A stretch of 64,000 nt of DNA, taken from contig OY987265.1 in assembly GCA_963920665.1 (NCBI GenBank), positions 21,643,001 to 21,707,000 of the forward strand. The letters run 5' to 3'. This document shows positions 1 through 10,883 of the stretch, in pieces (within the stretch, counting starts at the first letter, position 1; the number at the start of each line of letters is the position of its first letter). Position numbers and translations under genes: made by a program. Origin of the DNA: Straminergon stramineum. Lineage: Eukaryota > Streptophyta > Bryopsida > Hypnales > Calliergonaceae. The notes under the pieces are model-generated. The model made no database searches. It was not told where the DNA came from and saw nothing but the letters and a program-made list of their open reading frames with translations.

Positions 1-648
1 ATCGTCTCTCCGCTTCTTCTGGATTCCAATGACGCAGCCAGTCTGGCCGAATATAATCCCGATTGCCGCTCCGCAATAATCATTATCTCAATTAGTCGCA
101 TTGCATCATATCATAATTCTTCCTCCTATCATTTCATTGCAATTCCTCTTGCATTTCTTCGAACATTCTCTTTGTCTTTGACATGATTGCAGATTGAATG
201 GAACTTCTCTGACAGTGCTTGAATGGCGGTCTTTATCACCCTTCTCCGAGACGTTTCCTGTTTTGCGTAGCGTACAATCAATCACAGAGCGTACCGAAGA
301 ATCAAGTGCGCATTTCCACTATGAATGACTTCGAATGATGATGATGAGAGCTTTAGTATAATTGAGGACCCTCGATCCGTCCATGCACAGACAGACAAAC
401 AGTGTCGGAGGATGATTGATTGCGGAGCTAGTTGGTTTTGTCAGATGATGCACGTGTAGAGTTTTGATTGTTTTGACTGTTTCGCGAATTTTTGTGGCCT
501 TGGTTGAAGCTCCTGGGAATTGGGGTGGAAACAGGGGAGGATATTCATTTTGAAGACTGTTGTTTAGAGTTGGAGGTGGATCATCGAAGCGTGGAGTAGC
601 GGGGAGGGGCGCTTGGAATAATTGCGCGTTTTAGGGTTTACGGCGACA
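1..648. other. Upstream region of the cytidine deaminase gene
   Basis: I see no coding region here. The last stretch before the deaminase ATG at 649 is G-rich and contains a TTAGGGTTT-type motif common in plant 5' leaders, so it probably holds the promoter and 5' UTR. No clear TATA box can be assigned. Confidence 0.4.
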
Positions 649-2541
649 ATGCAAGAGTTTGTCATTGATGCCGCGAAGGCCACGAAATTGCGGCATGCGT
701 CGGGGTTGGGGGTGGAGGAGTTTCTGGCGAGCCTCGTGAAGCCGACGGCGGACTTGGCTCGGCCGCCGATTTCGAAGTTTCATGTGGGAGCTGTGGGGCT
801 CGGGGTGAGCGGGCGCATCTTCCGGGGTGTGAATTTGGAGTTTCCGGGGCTTCCTTTGAACTATTCCGTGCATGCGGAGCAGTTCCTTGTTGCGAATGCT
901 CTGCAACATGGCGAGAAGAAGCTCGTGTTTATTGCGGTATCTCATGCTCCCTGTGGCCATTGCAGGTTCGCAACTCTCTCTCGTGAACCAAACCCTATAT
1001 GAGATTATCTATGGAGGGAAATGTTTGATCCGAGCATTCTCTAATCCTGTGTCAGTATTATGGAATCTTTGACCTTCTCCTCGGGTGTTTTTTTGAGCGA
1101 TACACTAAGGCAGGGATCCCGCGTCCTCCTTGATTTTGGAGGGAGTGGCACTCCCTCCAAAATCAAAGAAAACGCGGGGTCCCTGCCCTAGGTGTATCGC
1201 TCAAAGAAAAACCTGCTTCTCCTTGTTGGATCTATCTCATGAGTTTATTCATAAGAGTATTGTACAACTTTGCACTTTCTCTACTGTGGCTCAAAGTGAA
1301 GCTGGAGTACTAATCTATTCAAGAACTAGCCCACTTTAAAGCAATTTGAGCCATGCAATCAGTGTCATATTTTTTCACATGCATGCTAAGGACTGGATGA
1401 AAGTAAATTAATAATTCTATTGCGAACCACACCTGCCTACACAAACATTATATCTTTTCTTGGACTTACTGCTCATTGATTCCAAAGGTGCTCAGGTAAG
1501 TCCTCAAGCGTGTTCTGCTTGTAAGACATGCCCAGGAGTATAGAGTACGCTTTTGTGTCTCAAGATCAAGATCTAAAAGAATTCAGATAAGAATCTCGTG
1601 ATGTACTAATTGTAGTCTGGACGTCATTGTCAATTAGTACATCGCCTGTTTTTAGTTCAACTGCGTTTTGATTAGAACCTGTAGTGTGTGCGTTAGAGTA
1701 GTGATCATCCTCTGCTATTGTTCTGGGGTTAGTTCAGTCATTCTCTGTTGAAACGATGTCAACTTGATCACAGAATCAAGGATACATTCAGCTTCACTTC
1801 CTCGTCCTTGATTTCTCTCTTCGCTCAGTCGCTTACCCTTGACGAGATTCCTGGGGTGAAAGTAATTGTATGGGTCGCATTTGAATGGGCTGCAGGCAAT
1901 TTCTCCAGGAGTTGAGAGATGCAGGCAACATTCGGGTGTTGATTACGGATGGAAAGGATACCCAAGTGCGCCCGCTTTCATATTTCCTCCCGCACAGATT
2001 TGGTCCGGATGATTTATTATCGAAGGACTTCCCTCTTCTCCTGGAGTCGAGGTTTAACGGTCTCATTGCCTTGGCGAATCCAGCAATCTCGAATGGAGAG
2101 GATTGCTCAAACCTTCCCGTTGACCTTCACATTGCCAAAGTGGGTATAGCAGACAAGGAGTCAGGGGATTCTAACGGATTAAATGTCAAGCGCTCTCTTC
2201 TAGATCTTAAAATTGCGGCGTTCATGGCTGCTAATGTGTCATACGCTCCCTACAGCAGGTGTCCATCTGGAATTTCCATTGCTAGCAGAAATGGCGAAGT
2301 CTACAGTGGCTCTTATATGGAATCTGCCGCCTATAATCCAGGACTTCCTGCTCTACAGGCTGCCATTGTGGCGTTCATTTGTGGAGGAGGTGGCGATTAT
2401 GACGAGATCGAGACTGTTGTGCTTGTGGAGACGAAAGATGCTGTTGTGCGACATGCAGCTACGGTCCGCCTTGCCCTGCAGAGCTTAGCCCCGCAGGCAG
2501 CTTTCCATGTTGCTGAAGCTGCTGTACAGAGGAAACAGTAG
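649..2541 (+). CDS. CDA: Cytidine deaminase, two exons, 320 aa
   Basis: Cytidine deaminases convert cytidine and deoxycytidine to uridine and deoxyuridine in pyrimidine salvage. Exon 1 is 649-965 and exon 2 is 1896-2541. The border AG|GTTCGC joins a TGCAG acceptor and completes an Arg codon, giving the continuous motif HAPCGHCRQFLQELRDAG. The zinc site is visible: HAE in SVHAEQF (near residue 80) and PCGHC just before the splice. The C-terminal half (YAPYSRCPSG, then AAYNPGLPALQAA) is the second, non-catalytic deaminase-fold domain of the long dimeric type. The length of 320 aa is close to the roughly 300 aa of plant CDAs. I chose the ATG at 649 because the frame has no earlier ATG. The 930-bp intron carries a small inverted-repeat element (1082-1215). 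Confidence 0.95.
1082..1215. mobile_element. hAT-like MITE in the deaminase intron
   Basis: This 134-bp element is almost one hairpin. Its arms (about 1088-1147 and 1150-1211) are near-perfect inverted repeats including GAGCGATACAC and CAGGGATCCCGCG, meeting at a short centre. It is flanked by the exact 8-bp direct repeat CTTCTCCT at 1074-1081 and 1216-1223. Its ends read C(A/G)GGT. An 8-bp target duplication with CAGG-like ends fits the hAT superfamily. It has no coding capacity and would be removed with the intron. Confidence 0.8.
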
Positions 2542-2812
2542 AAGCAGATTACTTCTGATTCATGGCCAAAGCACATTTGCTCAGATTGGTCACATTCTTT
2601 TGTAGTATAAGGAATGATCAGGGCGGTGCGGCTACTCTGATCTCTCTTGGAGACTTCTCGACTTCAAGAAAATACATGGGGTACATATTCACATGTGTTC
2701 TCTACTCTGGAATTCGAGATGCCTCCACTTTGTACATGGTGATTTGCTAGCATTTTGTGAAGAGGGATTCACAAAATATGTTTAGTGTACCCACTTTAAA
2801 CTGTCTATAACA

Positions 2813-2838
2813 CTTGATTGATTGATTGATTGATTGAT
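2813..2838. repeat. (GATT)n microsatellite
   Basis: About six uninterrupted units of TGAT/GATT downstream of the deaminase gene. A shorter tract of the same motif lies near 14253-14269. Confidence 0.9.
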
Positions 2839-3961
2839 GCTGCAATTAGTTCTCTGCATCGCTGAGGTTATTTCACAGGTGAGATTGGCGAAGTAGTTCA
2901 GGAGTGCAGCTGAGCCTTCCTATTGCTGTAATGTGGATTCTTGGGAAGCAATAACGATCTCCAAGTGCACTGTCTTGGCTCGGAGGCTTCGTGTTTATGC
3001 TGAACGCAGCAAGAGGTTGTACTTGTTGTGTAATTTCTCGTGCTACATTGGAGTAGGGTGAAGATTTCCCTTCTTGGTGCAAACACATGAGTTTGAAATC
3101 TTAACCTCTTGAGTTTTATATTCTCCTATTTTTTTCTTTTTTCTTTTTTTTTGAACAAATGGGCGAGCCATTGCATTAAAAAAGAACAGATATTCTCCCA
3201 TTTGGTGTGAGTGTACCCTGTATGTCATAATGAGGTATGTCAACCTATATTGCACATCTCATAGTGGTCAGGGCATTTGGAAGATAAGAAATTATTGCAC
3301 AAATGGTCCGACATCTAGGGATTTTTAATTGGGCGAATTTTCACTCATTAGCGATACCAAATTTCAGTTTGAAACAGGGACAGATAGGAATATGAAAAAT
3401 TCGCTGGAAAAGGGGTCAAATTTATATAGCCTCGCCCCCGAGAAGGCACCGCCTGGGGCCACTTCACTGCGCACTGCGAGATCTGGGAAGCAGGGTGCGC
3501 TGAGGACAGGGGGCCTCTCGCTGCAGCTCTTCTCCATCCAGCTGGATCGCCAATGCTAGCACAAGTTGCAAACGAGGTCACCGTTGCCACCCCCACGCGT
3601 CAAACGTGTTGGGATCGCTACCTCGATGAGGGCAAAGGGAAATAGGGTTCGCAGCTACAGTCCCGTACGAGGTTTTATAAGATGGGCAGCGTACTTCGTG
3701 ATTTTCATTTCAGTTTGTACTCGCCTCCCAGTGCCACACACACACGCACACACACTACTTGGGTATTATGAGCTCCATTGAATACCTCGTAATAACAGAT
3801 TAGTGGAGATTTGCTTCCACTTTGTCCGAGCTTGATCTGAAGGTTGTGCTTTCATTGAAGATGGAGCGATCTTGGGAGGGGTTCAAATTCCCGGGCCAAG
3901 ATTGGGGAGTCACGCAGCAGTGGCAACACTGGAGCAAGGAGCAGCGCTTCTCTTTGAGGTA

Positions 3962-4006
3962 TTCTTGGTATTCCCATTCTTGGTATTCCCATTCTTGGTA
4001 TTCCCA
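3962..4006. repeat. 15-bp tandem repeat, three copies
   Basis: Three perfect copies of TTCTTGGTATTCCCA. A chance open frame across it reads as a short peptide repeat, but nothing else supports coding. It is followed at about 4040-4135 by about three imperfect 30-bp units sharing TTGAGCAATAATGTT. Confidence 0.85.
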
Positions 4007-6040
4007 TTCTTTGCTGAGCTTTTTTGAAATTTTGCTGTCCTTGAGCAATAATGTTCAAGTTCATCCTTGCTTGAGCAATAATGTTAAGGTTTCACCTTGT
4101 TCAATAATCTTGCGTGAAGTTCTGCCTTGCTTTACAGACTACGGAGCTGCTTCAGTGCTGATATGGTCTTCTCTTAGACCTACGTCACTCACTCGATTGC
4201 TTTGTGTGTGTCATTCTACAGCAGGAATTGATGTTGCCTTGGCGTTGGGAGTGTCGGCGTCACGTCGGAGCCAGGTTTGCATGTTAGGTTAGGGAGATTA
4301 TTGCGAGCCTTTTTCTATTTCGTAGTGTTGGAAGAATTGCATGAATTTCCGCCTTGCTTGAACGATCTTCTATTCTTCTTGATGTGTCGCCTTGCTTCAA
4401 AGAACAGATTCCAAGCTGATGTAGAGTGACTGACTGACTTCACATCTGTCTGTGTTATCATAGGGTAAGAATCGAGGCTGCATACAAATTTTTTAGGAAC
4501 CACTTTACTTTGTTCATCGCGGTTGTTTGAGTGATTTGCCTTGTTTGAAATAGTTGGCTACTTCTTCAAAATAAAATAAAAAATCACTGAGTTAGCTGCT
4601 CAGATGTCTTTTCTTGATGCAACGCCTCCTCCCCTTAGGTCTAGAGCCAACAATTTTGCACCAGTTCTGGTATAGATGTGCAGTACTTTTTCAATGGTTT
4701 CGTAATAGAATTTTTATACCTTGAGTTTTGGACAAAGTGAATACCAATACGAAACGATTGCAAAATAATTGCTATGTGTTGCAACCTTTTTTTCTTCTGT
4801 TCTAGTGGCATGAGCTGAACCCATTTCATTGCCACTTCTGCCACTTCTCATCCTTTTTGATTGCTTGGGTTTTGTTTCTGTCACTAGAATCGATTGTTAT
4901 GTTAGTTCAAAGGGTGTTATTTACACAGATGGGAGTTTTTTAAGCACCTTTGTCCTGATGAACCTACAATCAATGAGCCTTTGGTTTCACATGTGAGTAT
5001 GACAACTTTCCTTTTGTTTGAATATCTTTTGATTTGTTAGGACTTTCAACGATGCACAACTTAAATTATAAACATAAGAAACTCACAACATTCCAATCCC
5101 AGTAAACAAATTGTTCAGTCTTCAATTACGTGCATCAGGAAGGATTTCCAACAGGAAACTTCTCCAATTCTTAATCACTCACGGTTTTCCAAGGCCGAAC
5201 CATTTGTCTATTCTCAGACTTAAATACGTCTGAACCTTCAATTTTGATTAGTTTTTTTATTCACTCCCGTCTTTACAATTAATCCACGTTAATAGCTACT
5301 ACCCAACCGATGGACAATTTGTAATGTCTCGATTTAGAACAGACACCCACTCGGTTGTAAACTTTCGAAATGACAAACCAAATCACGTATGTGATTAAGT
5401 CAGTTACAGAAGACAATTGGCTTAGAATCACATTACCAGATTTGCATCGAGGGCTCCATTTACAGCTGCTCCTGGCAATTCGTATTTGGTGTGGAATGAG
5501 CACATGTCTGGCCCTCCAATTCACGACCTCATGCACCGTCTTCTTACTTCAACTACTTGTCAAACAGTGCCAACCAGAAACACCACTCCACAAGATCCTC
5601 CAATTCTCCAATTAGCTAAATCATACACTCACTAAATTTTCTACAATAAGCAGCCAACCGTGCACATAATTCATCATGATCACAGGGATACAGTACAACA
5701 CACCAAGAGAATTCGCTTGCAGGGTACGACAAAGATATGAATTTCACAACTTGTCCGTAACTTTCACCACTCCAAGAACACTGCAAATATTCCTCGCATT
5801 TGTCTTCATATTGAAAAAAAAATTTAAAAATTTAAATAATGTCATCAAGGCAAAACCAGTTGTTGATGTGGTGTCTCGCCATGTCCTCTCGCTGCACCAG
5901 ATTTATATTACCTGTACACTCGTGGAGTCTCCACTCTCCACTGCCAGGTAAACCGAACTTTCATAGCATAATTCCTCACTGCAACATGTGATCCTTTCTC
6001 TACAGCATAGTTAGATTTTACAGCTCTTTGCATATGTTGA

Positions 6041-8124
6041 GAGTTGTGTGCGTTGTGGGTTCTCTTCCTGCTTCGAGGTTTACTCGATTAGGGTTTAGCA
6101 ATTAGGGAGGGGAGCGCGTACAGAGTTGGAAGGTGGCTGAATAACTCGAGGAGAGCGATTCTTGCGTGATACTTTGAGTTTAGATCAAAGTCAAGGTTGC
6201 ATTGGCTATGGATCCTATGGAGGTGCTTTGAGGGAGCTTTTCTTTCTGAGGTTAGGGTTTATCAACTTGGAGCTGGGAGCGGAAACAGTTGAAAGGTAGC
6301 TCAAGAACTCGCAGAGATTGATTCATGTATGATGGACTGAGGTTAGAGCGAAGTTAGAGTACGGAACTTGTTGCCCATATCGGGCGTTGTTCATGTTTAG
6401 GGTGATTTAGTCTCCATAGTTAGGGTTTTAGCAATTCTGTGAGTAGAGCAGACGCAGTTGCAACGGGAGCCGCTTATTTAAAAAGGTTGATCTCCCACGA
6501 TGCTTTGCGTCTAGATTGAGTTCAAGTTTTTGGTAGCTCAGATATTGGGGTCGTTCATGTGGAGATGTTGTGGTTGACGCTTCTTGCTCTTCACGAGTTG
6601 CAATTTTCAGTAGAATTTTGTGTCTGTACAAGTGTCAGTATCTGTTGCAGCGTTCTTTCTGGGTAATAGAAGAGTGTGTGTAAGGGATTAGAGAATCTTA
6701 GAGATTGATACTTTCACATTTGAGCCTTCCCCTGAGTATGTTCCAGTACCGTTTTCTGAAGCTGAAGTTTCTTCCTCCATGCTTGGTGGCCTGAGAGTTC
6801 AGGATTGAGCAGTGTGGAGAATCGAACCGACACAGATGAAACGCAGCAGAAGGCCGTATGCTTTATGATAATTTGATTGACTGAAGCTTAATATTAAGGC
6901 TCTATATGTCGGTGATTGTTGATGCAGAGAGCTAGTGAGTGTTTTTTTCTCTCAGAACCCTGAGGGTTGAGCACTTTAGACGGGGTTCCAGAAATCGGAA
7001 AGAGATTACTTACAGTTAACGGGGAGCGGAAGATCTCAAGACAGGGATTCATACGTGGAACTTTTGTGTGTGGACTGAATTGAACTTCTAGTCAATAATT
7101 TGGAAGCGGCAGACCTTGGAATTATTGGTGCTGAAGGCCGAGAAGGAGGTATAAATCAGACAAGCAATTGAACAGACTTGGAGATATTGCCAGTCATACA
7201 TGATACTTTGTCTTTTCTGAAGTCGAGTTTTGAAGTTTGTTGTTTTTACTGCACGTTGCTGATGTTGAGGTTGGGGTTGGTGAACCAAACTAGGATTTCT
7301 CTTCCTGCCTGCAGGTTTAGCAATTTGAAGAAGAGAAGGAGCTCAGTTGGAGGGATCAGATCGATACTTATATGCTACTTTTTCAACTTTTACTCAAGGT
7401 TTCAGACATTTCCTGGATATGGAGAAGGAGCTCTTTCCAACTGATTGAGGACGTACACTTGAAAGGGGGCCGAAGACTTGAGGAGATTCAATCCTATGCT
7501 TCTTCTAGATGAGAAGTTAGATTTCTACCTGTGGTGTTACTCTGTTGTTGAAGAGGAACCGTTAGAAGTATGTAGACAACTGAGCCACAGAATGTCTGTA
7601 TTAATGCACCTTTTCTCGCATCATAGGCAGCAGACGATAAGCTATTTGGTGCTTGGAGCTGGTGCACGGGTGAGTGAGTTTTGACTTATGGCCATACACC
7701 TGTTCTACGGAAGCAGTTGGATGACTTGTGACTTGTCTGAACTGATCTACCGTGGTCTTGTTAGCAACACATGTATCCGATACATTTAGGGTCGTCGACA
7801 GCAGTATATTTGATCAGTACGGTGTTACGCTTCCCCCAAATTGACAGGACGTGAAATTGGTTGGTTGGACGTTAAACATTAAATCTTAGTACCGATGACT
7901 ATCCTATGCTCAAACTACTACCATTTGAATGTGTTCTTTGACACACTGTCGGGGATTTGTGTGACCAGGATGCCTGTGTGATCACGCTCTTGAAGTCTCC
8001 ATGGCATATACACCCATGTTTATTATTTGTCTCACCTTCCCATGGAGGAAGGAGCAGCGGATCCATTAGGTGTTCTTCGTCATCAGTTTGGAGAAAAGCC
8101 TCTGTGAGTACCAATGCTTCAGGT
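6041..8124 (+). other. Repeat-built leader upstream of the PPR gene
   Basis: This stretch holds many short frames and no conserved protein. It is made of degenerate repeats of about 110 bp. Each has a GGTTTAGCAATT-like start, a GGAGCGGAA/CAGTTG core, a GATTCATG.ATGAT segment and a GAGTTTAGATCAAAG-like tail. I count about six copies, near 6088, 6250, 6420, 6985, 7310 and 7415. It may be 5' UTR, promoter or both; transcription cannot be judged from sequence. Confidence 0.5.
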
Positions 8125-10578
8125 ATGTATAAGATGGCCGCTCTCATGGCCAGAAGTGGGAGTGTGTGCATGCGAAGCGCAGCTACCACGAGTGAAGCAA
8201 TTGATCTTTTGAAGTACCGACTACAACAGGGCATTGCAATAGACTCGTACTCCTATGTTGAAATTCTGAAGCGGTGCTTGAAGCAGGAAGACCTTTTGGC
8301 AGTAAAGCAGGTTCATAAGTGCACCATTGAGACTGGCATGCAGCAGAATATATATGTGGCAAACAGCCTATTGAGTGGATACATCAGATGTGGGAGACTG
8401 GAGGATGCATGCAGAGTGTTTGACGAACTTGTGCAGAAGAATGTTATTAGTTGGAACGTCATGATTGGAGGTTATGCTCAGCACAGTTCTGGGAAAAACG
8501 CCATGGAAGTTTTCCATCGCATGCGAAAGGAAGGTATGCAACCTGATGCAGTTACTTACTTGAGCATCCTGAAAGCCTGTGCAAGCCCATCAGCTTTAAA
8601 GTGGGTCGAGGAAGTTCATGCATATATCAGAGAGGGTAGGTTCGAATCAGATGTTCGTGTGGGGACCTCGCTCCTAAAAATGTATGCGAAGTGTGGGAAC
8701 ATAAAGGAGGCAAGGAACACTTTTGATAAGTTGACGAGTCGCAATGTGATAACCTGGAATGTGATGATTGGAGCGTATGCCGAAAGTGGTAATGGTGAGG
8801 AAGCATATCAACTTCTTCTCCAAATGAAACGGGAAGGCTTCAAGCCAGACGCCTTTACATATGCGAGTATCCTGAATGCATTTGCAAGCGCAGGGGCTTT
8901 GGAGTGGGTAAGGGAGGTTCATGGCTATGCCCGTGAAGCCGGATTTGAATCAGATGTGCGTGTGGGCAACGCGCTGGTGAACATGTATGCAAAGTGTGGC
9001 AGTATTGATGATGCGCGACTCGCTTTTGACGAGATGGAGGAACGGGACGTGATTACTTGGAACGTGATGATTGGTGGACTTGCGCAACATGGCTGTGGGT
9101 CTGAAGCATATCAACTTCTTCTCCAAATGAAACGGGAAGGCTTCAGACCAGACGCAATCACATATATTGGCATCCTGAATGCATATGCCAGCGCGGGGGC
9201 TTTGAAATGGGTGAAGGAGGTTCACAGGCATGCCCGTGAAGCCAGATTTGAGTTGGATGTGCGTGTGGGCAACGCGCTGGTGCACGTGTATGCAAAGTGT
9301 AGCAGTATCGATGATGCTCGATTGGTTTTTGACAGAATGAAGGAACGGAATGTAATTACATGGAATGTGATGATTGGAGCATATGCAGATTGTGGTTTTG
9401 GTGAGGAAGCATATCGACTCCTTCTCGTAATGAAACAGGAAGGTCTGAAACCAGACGCATTTACTTATGCGAGTATCCTGAATGCATGTGCAAGCGCAGG
9501 AGCTTTGGAGTGGGTAAGGGAGGTTCATAGCCATGCCTATGAAGCCGGATTTGAGTTGGATGTGCGTGTGGGTAATGCGCTGGTCCACATGTATGCGAAG
9601 TGTGGCACTATCGATGATGCTCGACTGTTTTTTGACAGAATGGCGGAACGGAACGTGATTAGCTGGAACGTGATGATTGGTGGACTTGCGCTACATGGAT
9701 GTGGGTCTGAAGCTCTAGAGGTCTTCAGGAATATGATAGCAGCCGGTGTGAAGCCTGATGGGTACTCTTTTCTGGCATTGTTATCGGCCTGTAGTCATGC
9801 GGGCCTTGTTGATGAAGGGCGTCGACTCTTTCTGGCTATGTCGCAAGATTACGGTATCGTTGCCAATGTGGTCCATTGGACCTGCATGGTGGATATTCTT
9901 GGGCGGGCTGGGCACCTGGAAGAAGCAAAGGTCTTGATTGATAATATGCCAGTTGAACCAGACGAAGCAACTTGGGGAGCTTTGCTGGGAGCTTGTAGAT
10001 CTTATGGTAATGTGGAGTTGGGTGAACTTGCGGCTAAGGAGCGTATCAAGTTGGATCCCAGGGATGCCTCTACGTACGTGCTCCTCTCCAATATCTATGC
10101 TGCAGCTGATAAGTGGGAGAAGGTATCATCAGTGCGTGCTGCGATGCTAGAGAGAGGTGTACGCAAGGAACCTGGGCGTAGCTGGATCGAAGTTGATAAG
10201 AAGATTCATGCCTTTGTTGTAGGGGATACATCTCACCCAGAAACAAAGGAGATATATGCGGAGCTGAGTAGATTGACGGAGAAAATCAAGGCTGAAGGCT
10301 ACCTTCCGGATACCCGGCTTGTGTTGCATGATGTTGATGAGAAGGATAAGGAGTTTTCACTTTGCTCTCATAGTGAGAAGTTGGCAATTGCATATGGACT
10401 TATTCACACCCCAAGCAGTAAGCCCATACATGTGTACAAGAATCTTCGGGTGTGTTCAGATTGTCATATAGCTACCAAGTTGATCTCAAAAGTGTCTAGA
10501 AGAGAGATTGTGGTTAGAGATGCCAATCGCTTTCATCACTTCTATGACGGCGTGTGTTCTTGTAAAGATTATTGGTGA
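8125..10578 (+). CDS. PLS-class DYW pentatricopeptide repeat protein (organellar RNA editing factor)
   Basis: PPR-DYW proteins bind one organellar transcript and deaminate a specific cytidine to uridine. The frame gives 817 aa from the first in-frame ATG at 8125; the open frame upstream to a stop at 7939 contains no ATG. A CAG|GTATGT sequence overlaps this ATG, so an upstream exon is possible. From about residue 107, P, L and S motifs alternate (for example VISWNVMIGGYAQ), ending with P2-L2-S2, then E1/E2 (EATWGALLGACRS near 613, then RKEPGRSWIE) and a DYW domain from about 725. Deaminase residues are visible: HSEKLA near 749, CSDCH, and a C-terminal HH...CSCKDYW. All key zinc and catalytic residues are present, so the enzyme should be active. 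The N terminus is short and Ser/Arg/Ala-rich, plausible as an organelle transit peptide but not decisive. Intronless, as is usual for the family. Confidence 0.95.
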   Translation: MYKMAALMARSGSVCMRSAATTSEAIDLLKYRLQQGIAIDSYSYVEILKRCLKQEDLLAVKQVHKCTIETGMQQNIYVANSLLSGYIRCGRLEDACRVFDELVQKNVISWNVMIGGYAQHSSGKNAMEVFHRMRKEGMQPDAVTYLSILKACASPSALKWVEEVHAYIREGRFESDVRVGTSLLKMYAKCGNIKEARNTFDKLTSRNVITWNVMIGAYAESGNGEEAYQLLLQMKREGFKPDAFTYASILNAFASAGALEWVREVHGYAREAGFESDVRVGNALVNMYAKCGSIDDARLAFDEMEERDVITWNVMIGGLAQHGCGSEAYQLLLQMKREGFRPDAITYIGILNAYASAGALKWVKEVHRHAREARFELDVRVGNALVHVYAKCSSIDDARLVFDRMKERNVITWNVMIGAYADCGFGEEAYRLLLVMKQEGLKPDAFTYASILNACASAGALEWVREVHSHAYEAGFELDVRVGNALVHMYAKCGTIDDARLFFDRMAERNVISWNVMIGGLALHGCGSEALEVFRNMIAAGVKPDGYSFLALLSACSHAGLVDEGRRLFLAMSQDYGIVANVVHWTCMVDILGRAGHLEEAKVLIDNMPVEPDEATWGALLGACRSYGNVELGELAAKERIKLDPRDASTYVLLSNIYAAADKWEKVSSVRAAMLERGVRKEPGRSWIEVDKKIHAFVVGDTSHPETKEIYAELSRLTEKIKAEGYLPDTRLVLHDVDEKDKEFSLCSHSEKLAIAYGLIHTPSSKPIHVYKNLRVCSDCHIATKLISKVSRREIVVRDANRFHHFYDGVCSCKDYW

Positions 10579-10883
10579 TTAGTTTAGCAATCTCAATTAA
10601 TTAAGGAGCAAATTTTTGAAACCTTTGATGATCATTTGATATATACATGGATTGAACTAAGCCATCTGTAGTTGTCTTCTCTAATTTTGTGTGTTGTGCA
10701 CTTTTCCTACAAGACATAAGTAAGTAGTGATTCATTCATCAATATCAAAGAAGGTGAGTTCGCTGGCGTAATGTCTATCCGCTCTCGTGAAAAGTGCTGT
10801 GCCGAAGTCACCCGGAGAGTAAGAGTTCAGGTGAAAAGTTTTCAGAAATTGAACGAATTGTCTCCCTATTGATGATCACGCAG
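10579..10883. other. Spacer between PPR gene and PHO1 remnant
   Basis: It contains the PPR 3' UTR. Frames just before 10884 (with words such as EIERIVS at 10840-10870) may be further degraded SPX exon, but the match is weak. Confidence 0.35.

Larger units (their letters stand above)
2542..6040. other. Gene-free region between deaminase and PPR leader
   Basis: I find no conserved protein. It holds the deaminase 3' UTR, a GATT microsatellite near 2813-2838, a GC-rich patch at about 3425-3650 followed by a TATAAGA-like motif near 3675 (possible promoter of an unknown transcript), and short tandem repeats at 3962-4006 and 4040-4135. From about 4600 to 6000 the sequence is AT-rich and featureless to me. 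Confidence 0.4.

Noticed and set aside
622..648. Upstream extension of the deaminase frame
   Set aside because: It begins with TTG, not ATG; the first ATG is at 649 and gives the normal family start.
3822..4292. 156-codon plus-strand frame with a peptide repeat
   Set aside because: The repeat comes from the 15-bp tandem array. No conserved domain is visible, and the array stays open in several frames by chance.
8950..9588. Long open frame of 212 codons on the minus strand
   Set aside because: It is antisense to the PPR repeats and its repeats mirror theirs; it is a shadow of the real gene.
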